DNA of 64,000 nucleotides, from NCBI GenBank assembly GCA_934524985.1, contig CAKSYT010000002.1:261101-325100 (forward strand), in the 5' to 3' direction. The DNA is from an uncultured Faecalibacterium sp. Lineage in GTDB: Bacteria > Bacillota > Clostridia > Oscillospirales > Ruminococcaceae. The notes beneath the pieces were generated by a model, which saw only the letters and a program-made list of their open reading frames with translations, did not search any database and was not told where the DNA came from. A program made the position numbers and the translations under genes. Numbering within the stretch: the first letter of the stretch is position 1; each line of letters starts with the position of its first letter. Below, one piece after another: positions 16,674 through 25,561 of this stretch.

Positions 16674-17759
16674 TCAGTATTTGGCCGGGTTGTTGGACAG
16701 GTACTTCTTGACCATCAGCGCTACCTTAAAGACGATAGCGTCGTCGAACTCACGCAGATCCAGACCGGTCAGCTTTTTGATCTTTTCCAGACGATACACC
16801 AGCGTATTGCGGTGCACAAACAGGCCGCGGCTGGTCTCGGACACATTCAGGTTGTTCTCGAAGAAGCGCTGGATGGTGAACAAAGTCTCCTGATCCAGAC
16901 TTTCGATGCTGCCCTGCTTGAACACCTCGCGCAGGAACATCTCGCAAACGGTGGTGGGCAGCTGGTAGATCAGACGAGCAATGCCCAGGTTATCGTAGCG
17001 GATGATCTGCTTTTCGGTATCGAACACCTTGCTCACTTCCATGGCGATCTGGGCTTCCTTAAAGGAAGTAGCCAGATCCTTCACGTTGGCAATGGGGGTG
17101 CCAATGCCGACCACGGCCTTGATGTAGTGCTCGCCGGAGAGGGTATCCACAATGCTGGCAGCCAGCTTTTCCATATCGGTGCGGTCGATGCCCTTGCGGA
17201 TCTCCTTGACCAGCACGGTGTCGGTCTCGCTGATATTGAACACAAAGTCCTTCTGCTTATCGGGGAACAGGCTGCTGACCACATCGTAGGCAGAGATATC
17301 GCCGCCGCTGATCACCCGCACAATGAACACCACGCGGGAGACATCGGTAGCAAAGTGCAGCTCCCGTGCCTTGGCGTAGATATCGCCGGGCAGGATGTTG
17401 TCCAGCACTACGTTCTTGATAAAGTTGGACTTGTCGAACTTTTCGTCGTGGTACTGCTTGATGCTCTGCAGGCTGATGGCCAGCACACCGGCAAACTGCC
17501 CTGCAGTCTCATCGGCGCCCTCCACGAACACGGCATAATCGTTATGCTTGGCGTTGGAGAACTGCTGGTAAGTATAGCCATCGCGCACAAAGCGGTCGCC
17601 TGCGTTCAGCCGCTCGGCCATATAGCCCTCGCGCACCTCGCCGATCAGGTTCAGCTCCGAGCAGGAAATGACAGCGCCGGTCTCATCCACAACGCCGACC
17701 ACCCGATTGATCGCGTCCTTCATCTGGTAGATCACGCTTTGAAATACTCTATTGGCCAT
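16674..17759 (-). CDS. PucR/CdaR-family transcriptional regulator
   Basis: A 361-residue DNA-binding protein (ATG at 17759 behind AAGGGG). The N-terminal part resembles the sugar-diacid recognition domain of CdaR-type proteins. A middle GGDEF-like region is followed by the C-terminal HTH_30 helix-turn-helix: FFENNLNVSETSRGLFVHRN then TLVYRLEKIKKLTG. CdaR relatives sense sugar acids and control their catabolism, but no such pathway adjoins it, so its targets are unknown. It is transcribed alone from a consensus promoter flanked by two dyads. Confidence 0.9.
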   Translation of the reverse strand: MANRVFQSVIYQMKDAINRVVGVVDETGAVISCSELNLIGEVREGYMAERLNAGDRFVRDGYTYQQFSNAKHNDYAVFVEGADETAGQFAGVLAISLQSIKQYHDEKFDKSNFIKNVVLDNILPGDIYAKARELHFATDVSRVVFIVRVISGGDISAYDVVSSLFPDKQKDFVFNISETDTVLVKEIRKGIDRTDMEKLAASIVDTLSGEHYIKAVVGIGTPIANVKDLATSFKEAQIAMEVSKVFDTEKQIIRYDNLGIARLIYQLPTTVCEMFLREVFKQGSIESLDQETLFTIQRFFENNLNVSETSRGLFVHRNTLVYRLEKIKKLTGLDLREFDDAIVFKVALMVKKYLSNNPAKY

Positions 17760-17843
17760 AAATGGATACCCCTTTTCCTCGTTTGTGCAAGCCGCGGCGG
17801 CATGGGTTGTGATTTTAAACAATTTAGCCGCATTACAATCTAT

Positions 17844-17872
17844 ATTTTACACAAAAGAATTTACTTTTGCAA
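17844..17872 (-). promoter_or_regulatory. Sigma-A promoter of the PucR-type gene
   Basis: Minus-strand TTGCAA (17867-17872), a 17-bp spacer and TAAAAT (17844-17849). Confidence 0.8.
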
Positions 17873-17875
17873 CAG

Positions 17876-17911
17876 ATTTCAACAAAAAAAATAATTCTTT
17901 CTTGTTGAAAT
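17876..17911. promoter_or_regulatory. Inverted repeat ATTTCAACAA/TTGTTGAAAT
   Basis: Two perfect 10-bp half-sites (17876-17885 and 17902-17911), 26 bp apart centre to centre, immediately upstream of the -35 box. This is a candidate operator, possibly for autoregulation. Confidence 0.45.
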
Positions 17912-17968
17912 TATCTTTCGGGGCCATTTTTTGCCAAAAAAGTGCCTTTTTGCGTGGTTCTTACCGTT

Positions 17969-17984
17969 ATTTTACCGGTAAAAT
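17969..17984. promoter_or_regulatory. Perfect 16-bp palindrome ATTTTACCGGTAAAAT
   Basis: Lies about 100 bp upstream of the PucR-type promoter and 40 bp beyond the end of the pseudouridine synthase gene. It has no U-run and is too short for a terminator, so it is more likely a protein-binding site. Confidence 0.45.
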
Positions 17985-18023
17985 GTGATACATTTTTGAA
18001 AACCGCGTGAAAAGCGCAGCGTT

Positions 18024-18725
18024 TTATCTGGTAATTTTTGCCACTTCTTCGTCAGAAAGCTCCCGCCACTGCCCCGGCGCAAGCTGCGCGTCCAGTGCAA
18101 GGCCGCCAATGGCCTCCCGGTGCAGGGCATTCACCCCGGCACCGTACACGCCGAACATCCGTTTGATCTGGTGGTACACCCCCTGCCGCAGCACCACCCG
18201 CACGGTAAGCCCATCGGGAGAAAGGGCGGTCACCTCGGCAGGCGAAAGGGCGGTGCCGTCTGCCAGCGTGACCCCTGCCGCAAAGCCGGTGCGCATCTCC
18301 TGCGTGAGCGGGGTGTCGATGGTCACGGTGTAGGTCTTGGAAACATGGTGCCGGGGGGACAGGATATCGTGGGCAAAGCCGCCGTCATCGGTCAGCAGCA
18401 CAAAGCCGGTGCTGGTCTTATCCAGCCGCCCGGCCGGGAACAGCTCCCGCCGGGGGTAGGCGTCCCCTACCAAGTCCACCACAGTGGTGTCCCGTTTATC
18501 AGTGGAGGCGCTCACCACCCCTTCGGGCTTATTGAGCATGAGGTAGACGAACTTCTGATAGCGCAGCGGCGCACCGTCCACCGCCACGGTGTCGGTCTCC
18601 TTCAGCTGGGTATCCCCTTTTTTGCACACCGCGCCGTTCACCTGCACGCGGCCCTTTGCCAGCATGGTTTTGGCCTCGCTGCGGGTGCACTGGGCAGTTT
18701 CGGCCAGATATTTATCCAAACGCAT
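18024..18725 (-). CDS. RsuA/RluB-family rRNA pseudouridine synthase
   Basis: Isomerises a specific uridine in rRNA to pseudouridine. It has 233 residues from the ATG at 18725 (AAAGGAG upstream); an in-frame upstream start would overlap the purB terminator. An N-terminal S4 RNA-binding domain (MRLDKYLAE to about residue 60) is followed by the catalytic domain with the aspartate in PAGRLDKTSTG. Whether it is RsuA (16S) or RluB-like (23S) cannot be decided here. It stands alone, downstream of the purine operon terminator. Confidence 0.92.
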   Translation of the reverse strand: MRLDKYLAETAQCTRSEAKTMLAKGRVQVNGAVCKKGDTQLKETDTVAVDGAPLRYQKFVYLMLNKPEGVVSASTDKRDTTVVDLVGDAYPRRELFPAGRLDKTSTGFVLLTDDGGFAHDILSPRHHVSKTYTVTIDTPLTQEMRTGFAAGVTLADGTALSPAEVTALSPDGLTVRVVLRQGVYHQIKRMFGVYGAGVNALHREAIGGLALDAQLAPGQWRELSDEEVAKITR

Positions 18726-18793
18726 AAGCGGTTCTCCTTTGTTGATGATGTCCTCAGTGTAACATGACAAACAAAATCGTGCAAGGCACAAAC

Positions 18794-18829
18794 GCAAAAA
18801 GGAGAAGCCCGTGGGCTTCTCCTTTTTGC
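18794..18829 (-). terminator. Terminator of the purine operon
   Basis: A perfect 17-bp stem (18794-18810 against 18813-18829) with a 2-nt loop and a T-rich end, directly after the purB stop. It closes the nine-gene pur operon. Confidence 0.9.
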
Positions 18830-18843
18830 AATTGATCTTGTTA

Positions 18844-20289
18844 TCAGACGCTCAGGGAGGCGTGCTGCTCCACATCCTCGGGGTCAGCATCGAAGATGGG
18901 CTGCAGGACGTTGGCGATAAACTCCTCCACCTGCTGGGGTGCACGGCCCACAAAGTTCTCCGGCACCAGCCCTGCCACGATCTCCTCGCGGGTCAGGCCA
19001 AAGGCCGGGTCTGCGGCAATGCGGTCCACCATATCGTTGGGCAGGCCCTCTTCCTTGACCTGCTTGCCGGCAGCGATGGCGTGCTGGCGCAGGCGCTCGT
19101 GCAGCTCCTGACGGTTGCCGCCCTTTTCCACAGCCTGCATCATGATGTTCTCGCTGGCCATGAAGGGCAGCTCGGCCATCAGGCGGCTGCGCACCACCTT
19201 GGGGTACACCACCAGACCATCGGTGACGTTGAGCATGATGTTCAGGATGGCATCGGTGGCAAGGAAGCCCTCGGCCATAGCCACGCGCTTGTTGGCGCTG
19301 TCGTCCAGCGTGCGCTCAAACCACTGGCTGCCGGTGGTAAAGCTGGGGTTCAGCACGTCCACCATCAGGTAGCGGGCAAGGGCGCAGATGCGCTCGCAGC
19401 GCATGGGGTTGCGCTTGTAGGGCATCGCGGAGGAACCGATCTGGTTCTTCTCAAAGGGCTCCTCCATCTCCTTGAAGTTTGCCAGCAGGCGCAGGTCGGT
19501 GGCAAACTTCATGCAGCTCTGGCCAATACCGGCCAGTGCATTCAGGATAAAGGCATCCACCTTGCGGCTGTAAGTCTGGCCGGACACCGGCACAACGGCC
19601 TTGGGGTCAAAGCCCATCTCCTTTGCAATGGAAGCATCCACGGCGCGGATCTTGTCGGCATCACCCTTGAACAGCTCCATAAAGGAAGCCTGCGTGCCGG
19701 TGGTGCCCTTGACACCGCGCAGCTGCAGGGTGGCCAGACGATGGTCGATCTCGGCCAGATCCATCACCAGCTCGTTGGCCCACAGGGTAGCGCGCTTGCC
19801 CACGGTGGTGGGCTGTGCGGGCTGGCAGTGGGTGTAGGCCATGCAGGGCATATCCTTGTACTCCTTGGCGAAGTGTGCCAGCTTTGCCAGCACACCCACC
19901 AGCTTTTTGCGCACCAGTTCAAGGCCCTGCCGCATCACGATGATGTCGGTGTTGTCGCCCACATAGCAGCTGGTGGCACCCAGATGGATGATGCCGGCCG
20001 CCTTGGGGCACTGCTGACCGTAGGCGTAGACGTGGCTCATGACGTCGTGGCGCACCAGCTTTTCCCGCTCGATGGCCACTTCGTAGTTGATATCGTCCAC
20101 ATGAGCCTCCAGCTCAGCTACCATGTCCGGGGTGATGTTGGTCAGACCCTGCTCCATTTCGGCACGAGCCAGCGCCACCCACAGCCGCCGCCAGGTGCGG
20201 AACTTGTTGTCGTCCGAGAAGATGTACTGCATCTCATCGGAAGCGTAGCGGGTGGAAAAAGGGCTGATATAGCGATCATGCTGTGACAT
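18844..20289 (-). CDS. purB: Adenylosuccinate lyase
   Basis: Cleaves SAICAR to AICAR and adenylosuccinate to AMP, acting twice in purine synthesis. It has 481 residues from ATG 20289, fixed by AGGAGG; the frame upstream runs into a repeat. The fumarase-superfamily signature SSAMPYKRNPMRCE is present, as are the substrate motifs TSCYVGDNTD and TGTQASF. It is the last gene of the pur operon, 167 bp after purL, with a palindromic repeat between them. Confidence 0.96.
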   Translation of the reverse strand: MSQHDRYISPFSTRYASDEMQYIFSDDNKFRTWRRLWVALARAEMEQGLTNITPDMVAELEAHVDDINYEVAIEREKLVRHDVMSHVYAYGQQCPKAAGIIHLGATSCYVGDNTDIIVMRQGLELVRKKLVGVLAKLAHFAKEYKDMPCMAYTHCQPAQPTTVGKRATLWANELVMDLAEIDHRLATLQLRGVKGTTGTQASFMELFKGDADKIRAVDASIAKEMGFDPKAVVPVSGQTYSRKVDAFILNALAGIGQSCMKFATDLRLLANFKEMEEPFEKNQIGSSAMPYKRNPMRCERICALARYLMVDVLNPSFTTGSQWFERTLDDSANKRVAMAEGFLATDAILNIMLNVTDGLVVYPKVVRSRLMAELPFMASENIMMQAVEKGGNRQELHERLRQHAIAAGKQVKEEGLPNDMVDRIAADPAFGLTREEIVAGLVPENFVGRAPQQVEEFIANVLQPIFDADPEDVEQHASLSV

Positions 20290-20315
20290 TGGTTGTTTCC
20301 TCCTGAAAATAACCC

Positions 20316-20448
20316 TCTCAGTCTCGCTTTGCTCGCCAGCTCCCCCGAGGGGGGGAGCTTTTTGCGCTCTACCGGTCAGCACCGGAAAACCTCCCCCTTT
20401 CGGGGGAGGTGGCACGCCGTAGGCGTGACGGAGAGGGTTTTCTTCTTA
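20316..20448. repeat. Palindromic repeat, family A
   Basis: A nested palindrome bounded by CCCTCTCAG and GGAGAGGG, containing an AGCTCCCCC hairpin and a CCTCCCCC/GGGGGAGG hairpin. Related copies occur at 25508, 27595, 32329, 43050 and 63049. It lies inside the pur operon between purL and purB. Confidence 0.8.
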
Positions 20449-20456
20449 TTCTACCA

Positions 20457-23400
20457 TCAAACCTTGAAATAGTCCACGCCGCCCTCAAAGATCGGCTGGT
20501 ATTTATCGCCGGTGACGTTCTTGTACAGGTACTCGCCGCTGCGCTCCGAGTGGCCCATCTTGCCGAACACGCGGCCGTCCGGGCTGGTGATGCCCTCGAT
20601 GGCCAGCACAGAACCGTTGGGGTTGAAGCGCTGATCCATGGTGGGCACACCGGTCAGATCCACATACTGGGTAGCTACCTGACCGTTGCGCAGCATGGTG
20701 TCCAGCACCTCCTGCGGTGCCACAAAGCGGCCCTCGCCGTGGCTGATGGCAACGGTGTGCATCTCGCCCACGGCGCACTTGCTGAGCCACGGGCTGCCGG
20801 TGGAAGCCACACGGGTGTGCACCAGCATGCTCTGGTGACGGCCGATGGTGTTGAAGGTCAGGGTGGGGTCACAGGCGGTGATGGGGCGGATATCGCCGTA
20901 GGGCACCAGACCCAGCTTGATCAGAGCCTGGAAGCCGTTGCAGATGCCCAGCATCAGGCCGTCGCGCTGCTGCAGCAGACGGCGCACAGCCTCGGTGACC
21001 GCAGGGTTGCGGAAGAAGGAGGCGATGAACTTGGCGCTGCCGTCCGGCTCATCGCCGCCGGAGAAGCCGCCGGGCAGCATAACGATCTGGCTTGCGTCAA
21101 TGGCCTTGACCAGTGCCTCGCAGCTCTCGGCAACGTCGGCGGGGGTCAGGTTGCGCACCACCAGAATTTCGGGGTCGGCACCGGCGCGGGCAAAGGCCTT
21201 GGCGGTGTCGTACTCGCAGTTGGTGCCGGGGAACACCGGGATGATGACCTTGGGCTTTGCCACACCGATCTTGGGTGCGGCGGGGGCAGTCAGGCTGCCG
21301 TTGATCTTTTCCACAGCAGAACCAACCTTGCGGTAGGGATACACAGGCTCCAGCTTGCTCTCCCAGATCTCCTGCAGCTCGGCCATATCCAGCTTTTCGC
21401 CGCAGGACTCGAAGGTGTACTCCTTGGTGGTCTCGCCCAGCAGCATACCGGCGGGAGAATCGGACACCATTTCCAGAATGATGGAGCCGTACATAGGCTC
21501 GAACATCTGGTGGGTGGTCATGTTTGCACGCATCTTGAAGCCAATGCGGTTGCCCAGACCCATCTTGAACAGGGCCTCGGCAATGCCGCCGTAGCCCACG
21601 GAGCAGGCGGAAGCGACCATGCCCTCCTCGATCATGTTCTCCACCATTCGGTAATTGGCCTTCAGGGAGAAGAAGTTGGGGCAGCCGGTCTCCGGGTCGA
21701 TGATAGGCCGCACGAGCACTACGGTGCTCTCGGGCTTCTTAAACTCGGTGGAGACTACGCGGCTTGCCTTGCCGATGGCAGTAGCAAAGGACACCAGCGT
21801 GGGAGGCACATCCAGCTGCTCAAAGGAGCCGGACATGCTATCCTTGCCGCCGATGGAGGCGATGCCCAGACCGATCTGCGCATCCAGTGCGCCCAGCAGG
21901 GCAGCCAGCGGCTTGCCCCAGCGCTCGGGCTTGTTGCCCAGACGCTCGAAGTACTCCTGGAAGGTCAGGTAGGCGTCCTCGTAGCGGAAGCCGGTGGCTA
22001 CCAGCTTGGTCACGCTCTCAATAACAGCCAGCCGTGCGCCCACATACTGGTTGGCGCTCATCAGGTAGGGGTTATAGCCCCATGCCATGCCGGAGCAGGT
22101 GGTGGTCTCGCCGTCCACCGGCAGCTTGGCTACCATGGCGTTCTGGGGGGTCAGCTGGTATGCGCCGCCAAAGGGCATGAGCACGGTGGCTGCACCGATG
22201 GTGGAGTCGAACCGCTCGGAAAGGCCCTTCTTGCTGCAAACATTCAGATCGCCCACCATGGACTTCATCTTCTGGCTGAAGGTCAGGCCGGCCCACTGGG
22301 GCTGCCAGACGCTGCCCTTTTCCACATGGACGTTCTGGTGTTTCTCTGCACCGTTGGAGTTCAGGAATTCGCGGCTGATGTTCACGATGGACACGCCGTT
22401 CCACACCATGTTCAGGCGCTTTTCCTCGGTGACCTTGGCCACAGGGGTAGCCTCAAGGTTCTCCTCGGTGGCAATGGCGATGAACTTGTCCACATCCTCC
22501 GGAGCAAGAGCCACAGCCATACGCTCCTGGCTCTCGCTGATGGCCAGCTCAGTGCCGTCCAGACCCTCGTACTTCTTGGTGACCTTGTTCAGGTCGATGT
22601 ACAGGCCGTCGGCCAGCTCGCCGATGGCAACGGAAACGCCGCCGGCACCAAAGTCGTTGCAGCGCTTGATCATCTTGCAGGCGTCCTCGCGGCGGAACAG
22701 GCGCTGCAGCTTGCGCTCGATGGGCGCATTGCCCTTCTGCACCTCGGCACCGCAGTGCTCAAGGCTGTCCAGCTTGTGTGCCTTGGAGGAGCCGGTAGCA
22801 CCGCCGATGCCGTCACGGCCGGTGCGGCCGCCCAGCAGCACGATCACATCGCCGGGGGCGGGGCACTCGCGGCGGACGTGGGAGGCAGGGGTAGCGCCCA
22901 CAACAGCGCCGATCTCCATGCGCTTTGCCACATAGCCGGGGTGGTAGATCTCGTCCACCTGACCGGTAGCCAGACCGATCTGGTTGCCGTAGGAGGAGTA
23001 ACCGGCGGCTGCGGTGGTGACCAGCTTGCGCTGGGGCAGCTTGCCGGGCATGGTCTCGCTGACCGGCTTGAGCGGGTCGCCTGCGCCGGTAACGCGCATA
23101 GCCTGATAGACGTAGCTGCGGCCGGACAGCGGGTCACGGATGGCACCGCCGATGCAGGTGGCAGCGCCGCCGAAGGGCTCGATCTCGGTGGGGTGGTTGT
23201 GGGTCTCGTTCTTGAACAGGAACAGCCAGTCCTCGTCCTTGCCGTTGACATCGCACTTGATCTTGACGGTGCAGGCGTTGATCTCCTCAGACTCGTCCAG
23301 ATTCTTCAGGATGCCCTGCTTCTTCAGCTCCTTGGCACCGATGGTGGCAAGGTCCATCATGCAGCGGGGCTTGTTCTCGCGGCCCAGCTCGGTGCGCATG

Positions 23401-24149
23401 GCCATGTAGCGGTCAAAAGCTTCCTGCACCACGGCGTCATCGATCTGCACATCGTCCAGAATGGTACCGAAGGTGGTGTGGCGGCAGTGATCGGACCAGT
23501 AGGTGTCGATCATCTTGATCTCGGTGATGGTGGGGTCGCGCTGCTCGGAGCGGAAGTACTCCTGACAGAACTTGATATCCCCCAGATCCATGGCCAGACC
23601 CTTTTCCTCGATGAACTTGGCAAGGCCTGCCTCGTCCAGCTGGTTGAAGCCCTCCAGCACTGCCACGGCAGCGGGCACGGGGTACTCCATCTTCAGGGTC
23701 TCTTTGGTCTCCAGAGAAGCCTCGCGGGCTTCCACAGGGTTGATGACATACTTCTTGATCTCGGCCACCTGCTCGGGGGTCAGAGCGCCCTCCAGCAGGT
23801 AGACGCGGGCAGAGCGCACCAGCGGGCGCTCGCCCTGACTGATGAGCTGGATGCACTCGGCGGCAGAAGCTGCGCGCTGGTCGAACTGGCCGGGCAGATA
23901 CTCCACCGCGAAGGACACGCCCTCGGCAGCGGGCAGCTCGGCGTAGGTGTTATCCACCGGCGGCTCGCTGAACACGGTGCTGACGCACTGGTTGAACAGT
24001 GCCTCGTCGATGCCTTCCACATCGTAGCGGTTCAGCAGGCGCAGACCGGTCAGGTCCTTGATGCCCAGCAGGCTGGTGAGCTCGTTTTTCAGACCGTTTG
24101 CCTCGACATCAAAGCCGGGCTTTTTTTCCACATAAATACGATAGACCAT
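20457..24149 (-). CDS. purL: Phosphoribosylformylglycinamidine synthase, single chain
   Basis: Converts FGAR to FGAM with ATP and glutamine. At 1230 residues it is the large form in which synthetase and glutaminase are fused, not the small PurL plus PurQ and PurS set typical of Bacillus. The synthetase half has THNHPTEIEPFGGAATC-type motifs. The C-terminal class I glutaminase (from about residue 980) shows VFPGTNCEYD and the nucleophile in LGICNGFQ. AAAGGGGG precedes the ATG. It lies 28 bp after purD. Confidence 0.96.
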   Translation of the reverse strand: MVYRIYVEKKPGFDVEANGLKNELTSLLGIKDLTGLRLLNRYDVEGIDEALFNQCVSTVFSEPPVDNTYAELPAAEGVSFAVEYLPGQFDQRAASAAECIQLISQGERPLVRSARVYLLEGALTPEQVAEIKKYVINPVEAREASLETKETLKMEYPVPAAVAVLEGFNQLDEAGLAKFIEEKGLAMDLGDIKFCQEYFRSEQRDPTITEIKMIDTYWSDHCRHTTFGTILDDVQIDDAVVQEAFDRYMAMRTELGRENKPRCMMDLATIGAKELKKQGILKNLDESEEINACTVKIKCDVNGKDEDWLFLFKNETHNHPTEIEPFGGAATCIGGAIRDPLSGRSYVYQAMRVTGAGDPLKPVSETMPGKLPQRKLVTTAAAGYSSYGNQIGLATGQVDEIYHPGYVAKRMEIGAVVGATPASHVRRECPAPGDVIVLLGGRTGRDGIGGATGSSKAHKLDSLEHCGAEVQKGNAPIERKLQRLFRREDACKMIKRCNDFGAGGVSVAIGELADGLYIDLNKVTKKYEGLDGTELAISESQERMAVALAPEDVDKFIAIATEENLEATPVAKVTEEKRLNMVWNGVSIVNISREFLNSNGAEKHQNVHVEKGSVWQPQWAGLTFSQKMKSMVGDLNVCSKKGLSERFDSTIGAATVLMPFGGAYQLTPQNAMVAKLPVDGETTTCSGMAWGYNPYLMSANQYVGARLAVIESVTKLVATGFRYEDAYLTFQEYFERLGNKPERWGKPLAALLGALDAQIGLGIASIGGKDSMSGSFEQLDVPPTLVSFATAIGKASRVVSTEFKKPESTVVLVRPIIDPETGCPNFFSLKANYRMVENMIEEGMVASACSVGYGGIAEALFKMGLGNRIGFKMRANMTTHQMFEPMYGSIILEMVSDSPAGMLLGETTKEYTFESCGEKLDMAELQEIWESKLEPVYPYRKVGSAVEKINGSLTAPAAPKIGVAKPKVIIPVFPGTNCEYDTAKAFARAGADPEILVVRNLTPADVAESCEALVKAIDASQIVMLPGGFSGGDEPDGSAKFIASFFRNPAVTEAVRRLLQQRDGLMLGICNGFQALIKLGLVPYGDIRPITACDPTLTFNTIGRHQSMLVHTRVASTGSPWLSKCAVGEMHTVAISHGEGRFVAPQEVLDTMLRNGQVATQYVDLTGVPTMDQRFNPNGSVLAIEGITSPDGRVFGKMGHSERSGEYLYKNVTGDKYQPIFEGGVDYFKV

Positions 24150-24177
24150 TGGGTAGGTTCCCCCTTTGTATTCTTTC

Positions 24178-25482
24178 TTACTGCTTCTCTGCCAGCGCTT
24201 TCAGGGCACGCAGGCCGATATCGCTGCGCTTGTGCAGCTTTTCAAAGCTGATCTTCTCGGCTGCCTCGTAGGCGTGGCTCAGGGCGTTGGTCAGGCGCGG
24301 GCCGGTGGCGGTAACGCCCAGCACGCGGCCGCCGTTGGTCACCAGCTGGCCGTCCTCGGTAATGGCAGTGCCGGAGTGGTACACCGTCACGTTCTCCTCG
24401 CCGGGCAGCTGACCGTCCACAAGGCCGGAGATGGGCTTGCCCTTCTCGTAGGCCACGGGGTAGCCGCCGGAAGCCAGAATGACGCAGGCCGCAGCACCAT
24501 CGGAGAACTTGACCTCCTGCTCTGCCAGCGTGCCGTCGGTGCAGGCCTGCATGATGTGCAGCAGGTCGCTTTCCAGCAGCGGCAGCACCACCTGCGTTTC
24601 GGGGTCGCCGAAGCGGCAGTTATACTCGATGACCTTGGGGCCGTCCGGGGTGAGCATGAGGCCGAAGTACAGGCAGCCCTTGAAGGGGCAGCCCTCGGCG
24701 TTCATGGCGCGGATGGTGGGCAGGAAGATCTTTTCCATGCACTCCGCAGCCACTTCCGGGGTGTAGTAGGGGTTGGGGGCAATGGTGCCCATGCCGCCGG
24801 TGTTCAGGCCGGTGTCGTGGTCGTTGGCGCGCTTATGGTCCATGCTGGAGACCATAGGCTTGACCACCTTGCCGTCCGTAAAGCTCAGCACGCTGACCTC
24901 CGGCCCGGTGAGGAACTCTTCCACCACCACATGGTTGCCGGATGCGCCGAACTTTTTGTCCAGCATGATCTCCTTGACGCCGTCAGCGGCCTGCTGCTCG
25001 TTTTCACAGATCAGCACGCCCTTGCCCAGTGCAAGGCCGTCTGCCTTGATGACCACCGGGTACTTGCCCTCGGCGCGGATGTAATCCATGACCTTTGCGG
25101 GGTCATCGAAGGTCTCGTACTTTGCGGTGGGGATGCCGTATTTCTTCATCAGGTCCTTGGAGAACACCTTGGAAGCCTCGATGCGGGCAGCGGCCTTATC
25201 CGGGCCAAAGGCGGGGATGCCCACCTTTGCCAGCGCGTCCACCATACCCAGTGCAAGGGGGTCGTCCTGCGCCACCACAACGTAATCGAACTTTTCTTCC
25301 GCTGCAAAGCCCACCATGGTATCCACATCGGTGGCCTTGATGTTTTTGCACTTGGCGTCATAGCTGATGCCGCCGTTGCCCGGTGCGCACCAGATCTCGC
25401 CGCAGTCGGGGCTCTTTTTCAGTGCCTTGATGATGGCGTGCTCGCGGCCGCCGCCGCCCACTACCAGAATTTTTTCAGCCAT
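24178..25482 (-). CDS. purD: Phosphoribosylamine-glycine ligase
   Basis: Second step of purine synthesis, an ATP-grasp enzyme joining glycine to phosphoribosylamine. It has 434 residues from the ATG at 25482, which is better spaced from the GGAAGGTG site than the upstream in-frame ATG. Motifs: KILVVGGGGREHAI at the N-terminus, KADGLALGKGV in the ATP-grasp fold, and EYNCRFGDPETQ near the active site. Confidence 0.97.
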   Translation of the reverse strand: MAEKILVVGGGGREHAIIKALKKSPDCGEIWCAPGNGGISYDAKCKNIKATDVDTMVGFAAEEKFDYVVVAQDDPLALGMVDALAKVGIPAFGPDKAAARIEASKVFSKDLMKKYGIPTAKYETFDDPAKVMDYIRAEGKYPVVIKADGLALGKGVLICENEQQAADGVKEIMLDKKFGASGNHVVVEEFLTGPEVSVLSFTDGKVVKPMVSSMDHKRANDHDTGLNTGGMGTIAPNPYYTPEVAAECMEKIFLPTIRAMNAEGCPFKGCLYFGLMLTPDGPKVIEYNCRFGDPETQVVLPLLESDLLHIMQACTDGTLAEQEVKFSDGAAACVILASGGYPVAYEKGKPISGLVDGQLPGEENVTVYHSGTAITEDGQLVTNGGRVLGVTATGPRLTNALSHAYEAAEKISFEKLHKRSDIGLRALKALAEKQ

Positions 25483-25507
25483 ATCATTCACCTTCCCGTT
25501 TTTGAAT

Positions 25508-25553
25508 GACCCTCTCAGTCATTGCTGCGCAGCAACAACGGAGAGGCTTCGTT
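25508..25553. repeat. Short palindromic repeat, family A variant
   Basis: About 46 bp bounded by CCCTCTCAG and GGAGAGG, with a GCTGCGCAGC core, between purH and purD. It appears to be a shortened member of the family seen between other pur genes. Confidence 0.6.
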
Positions 25554-25561
25554 CCTTCTTC

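Noticed and set aside
20409..24251. 1280-codon plus-strand open frame opposite purL
   Set aside because: Antisense shadow of a highly biased gene; low-complexity translation, no ribosome site, and purL is unmistakable.
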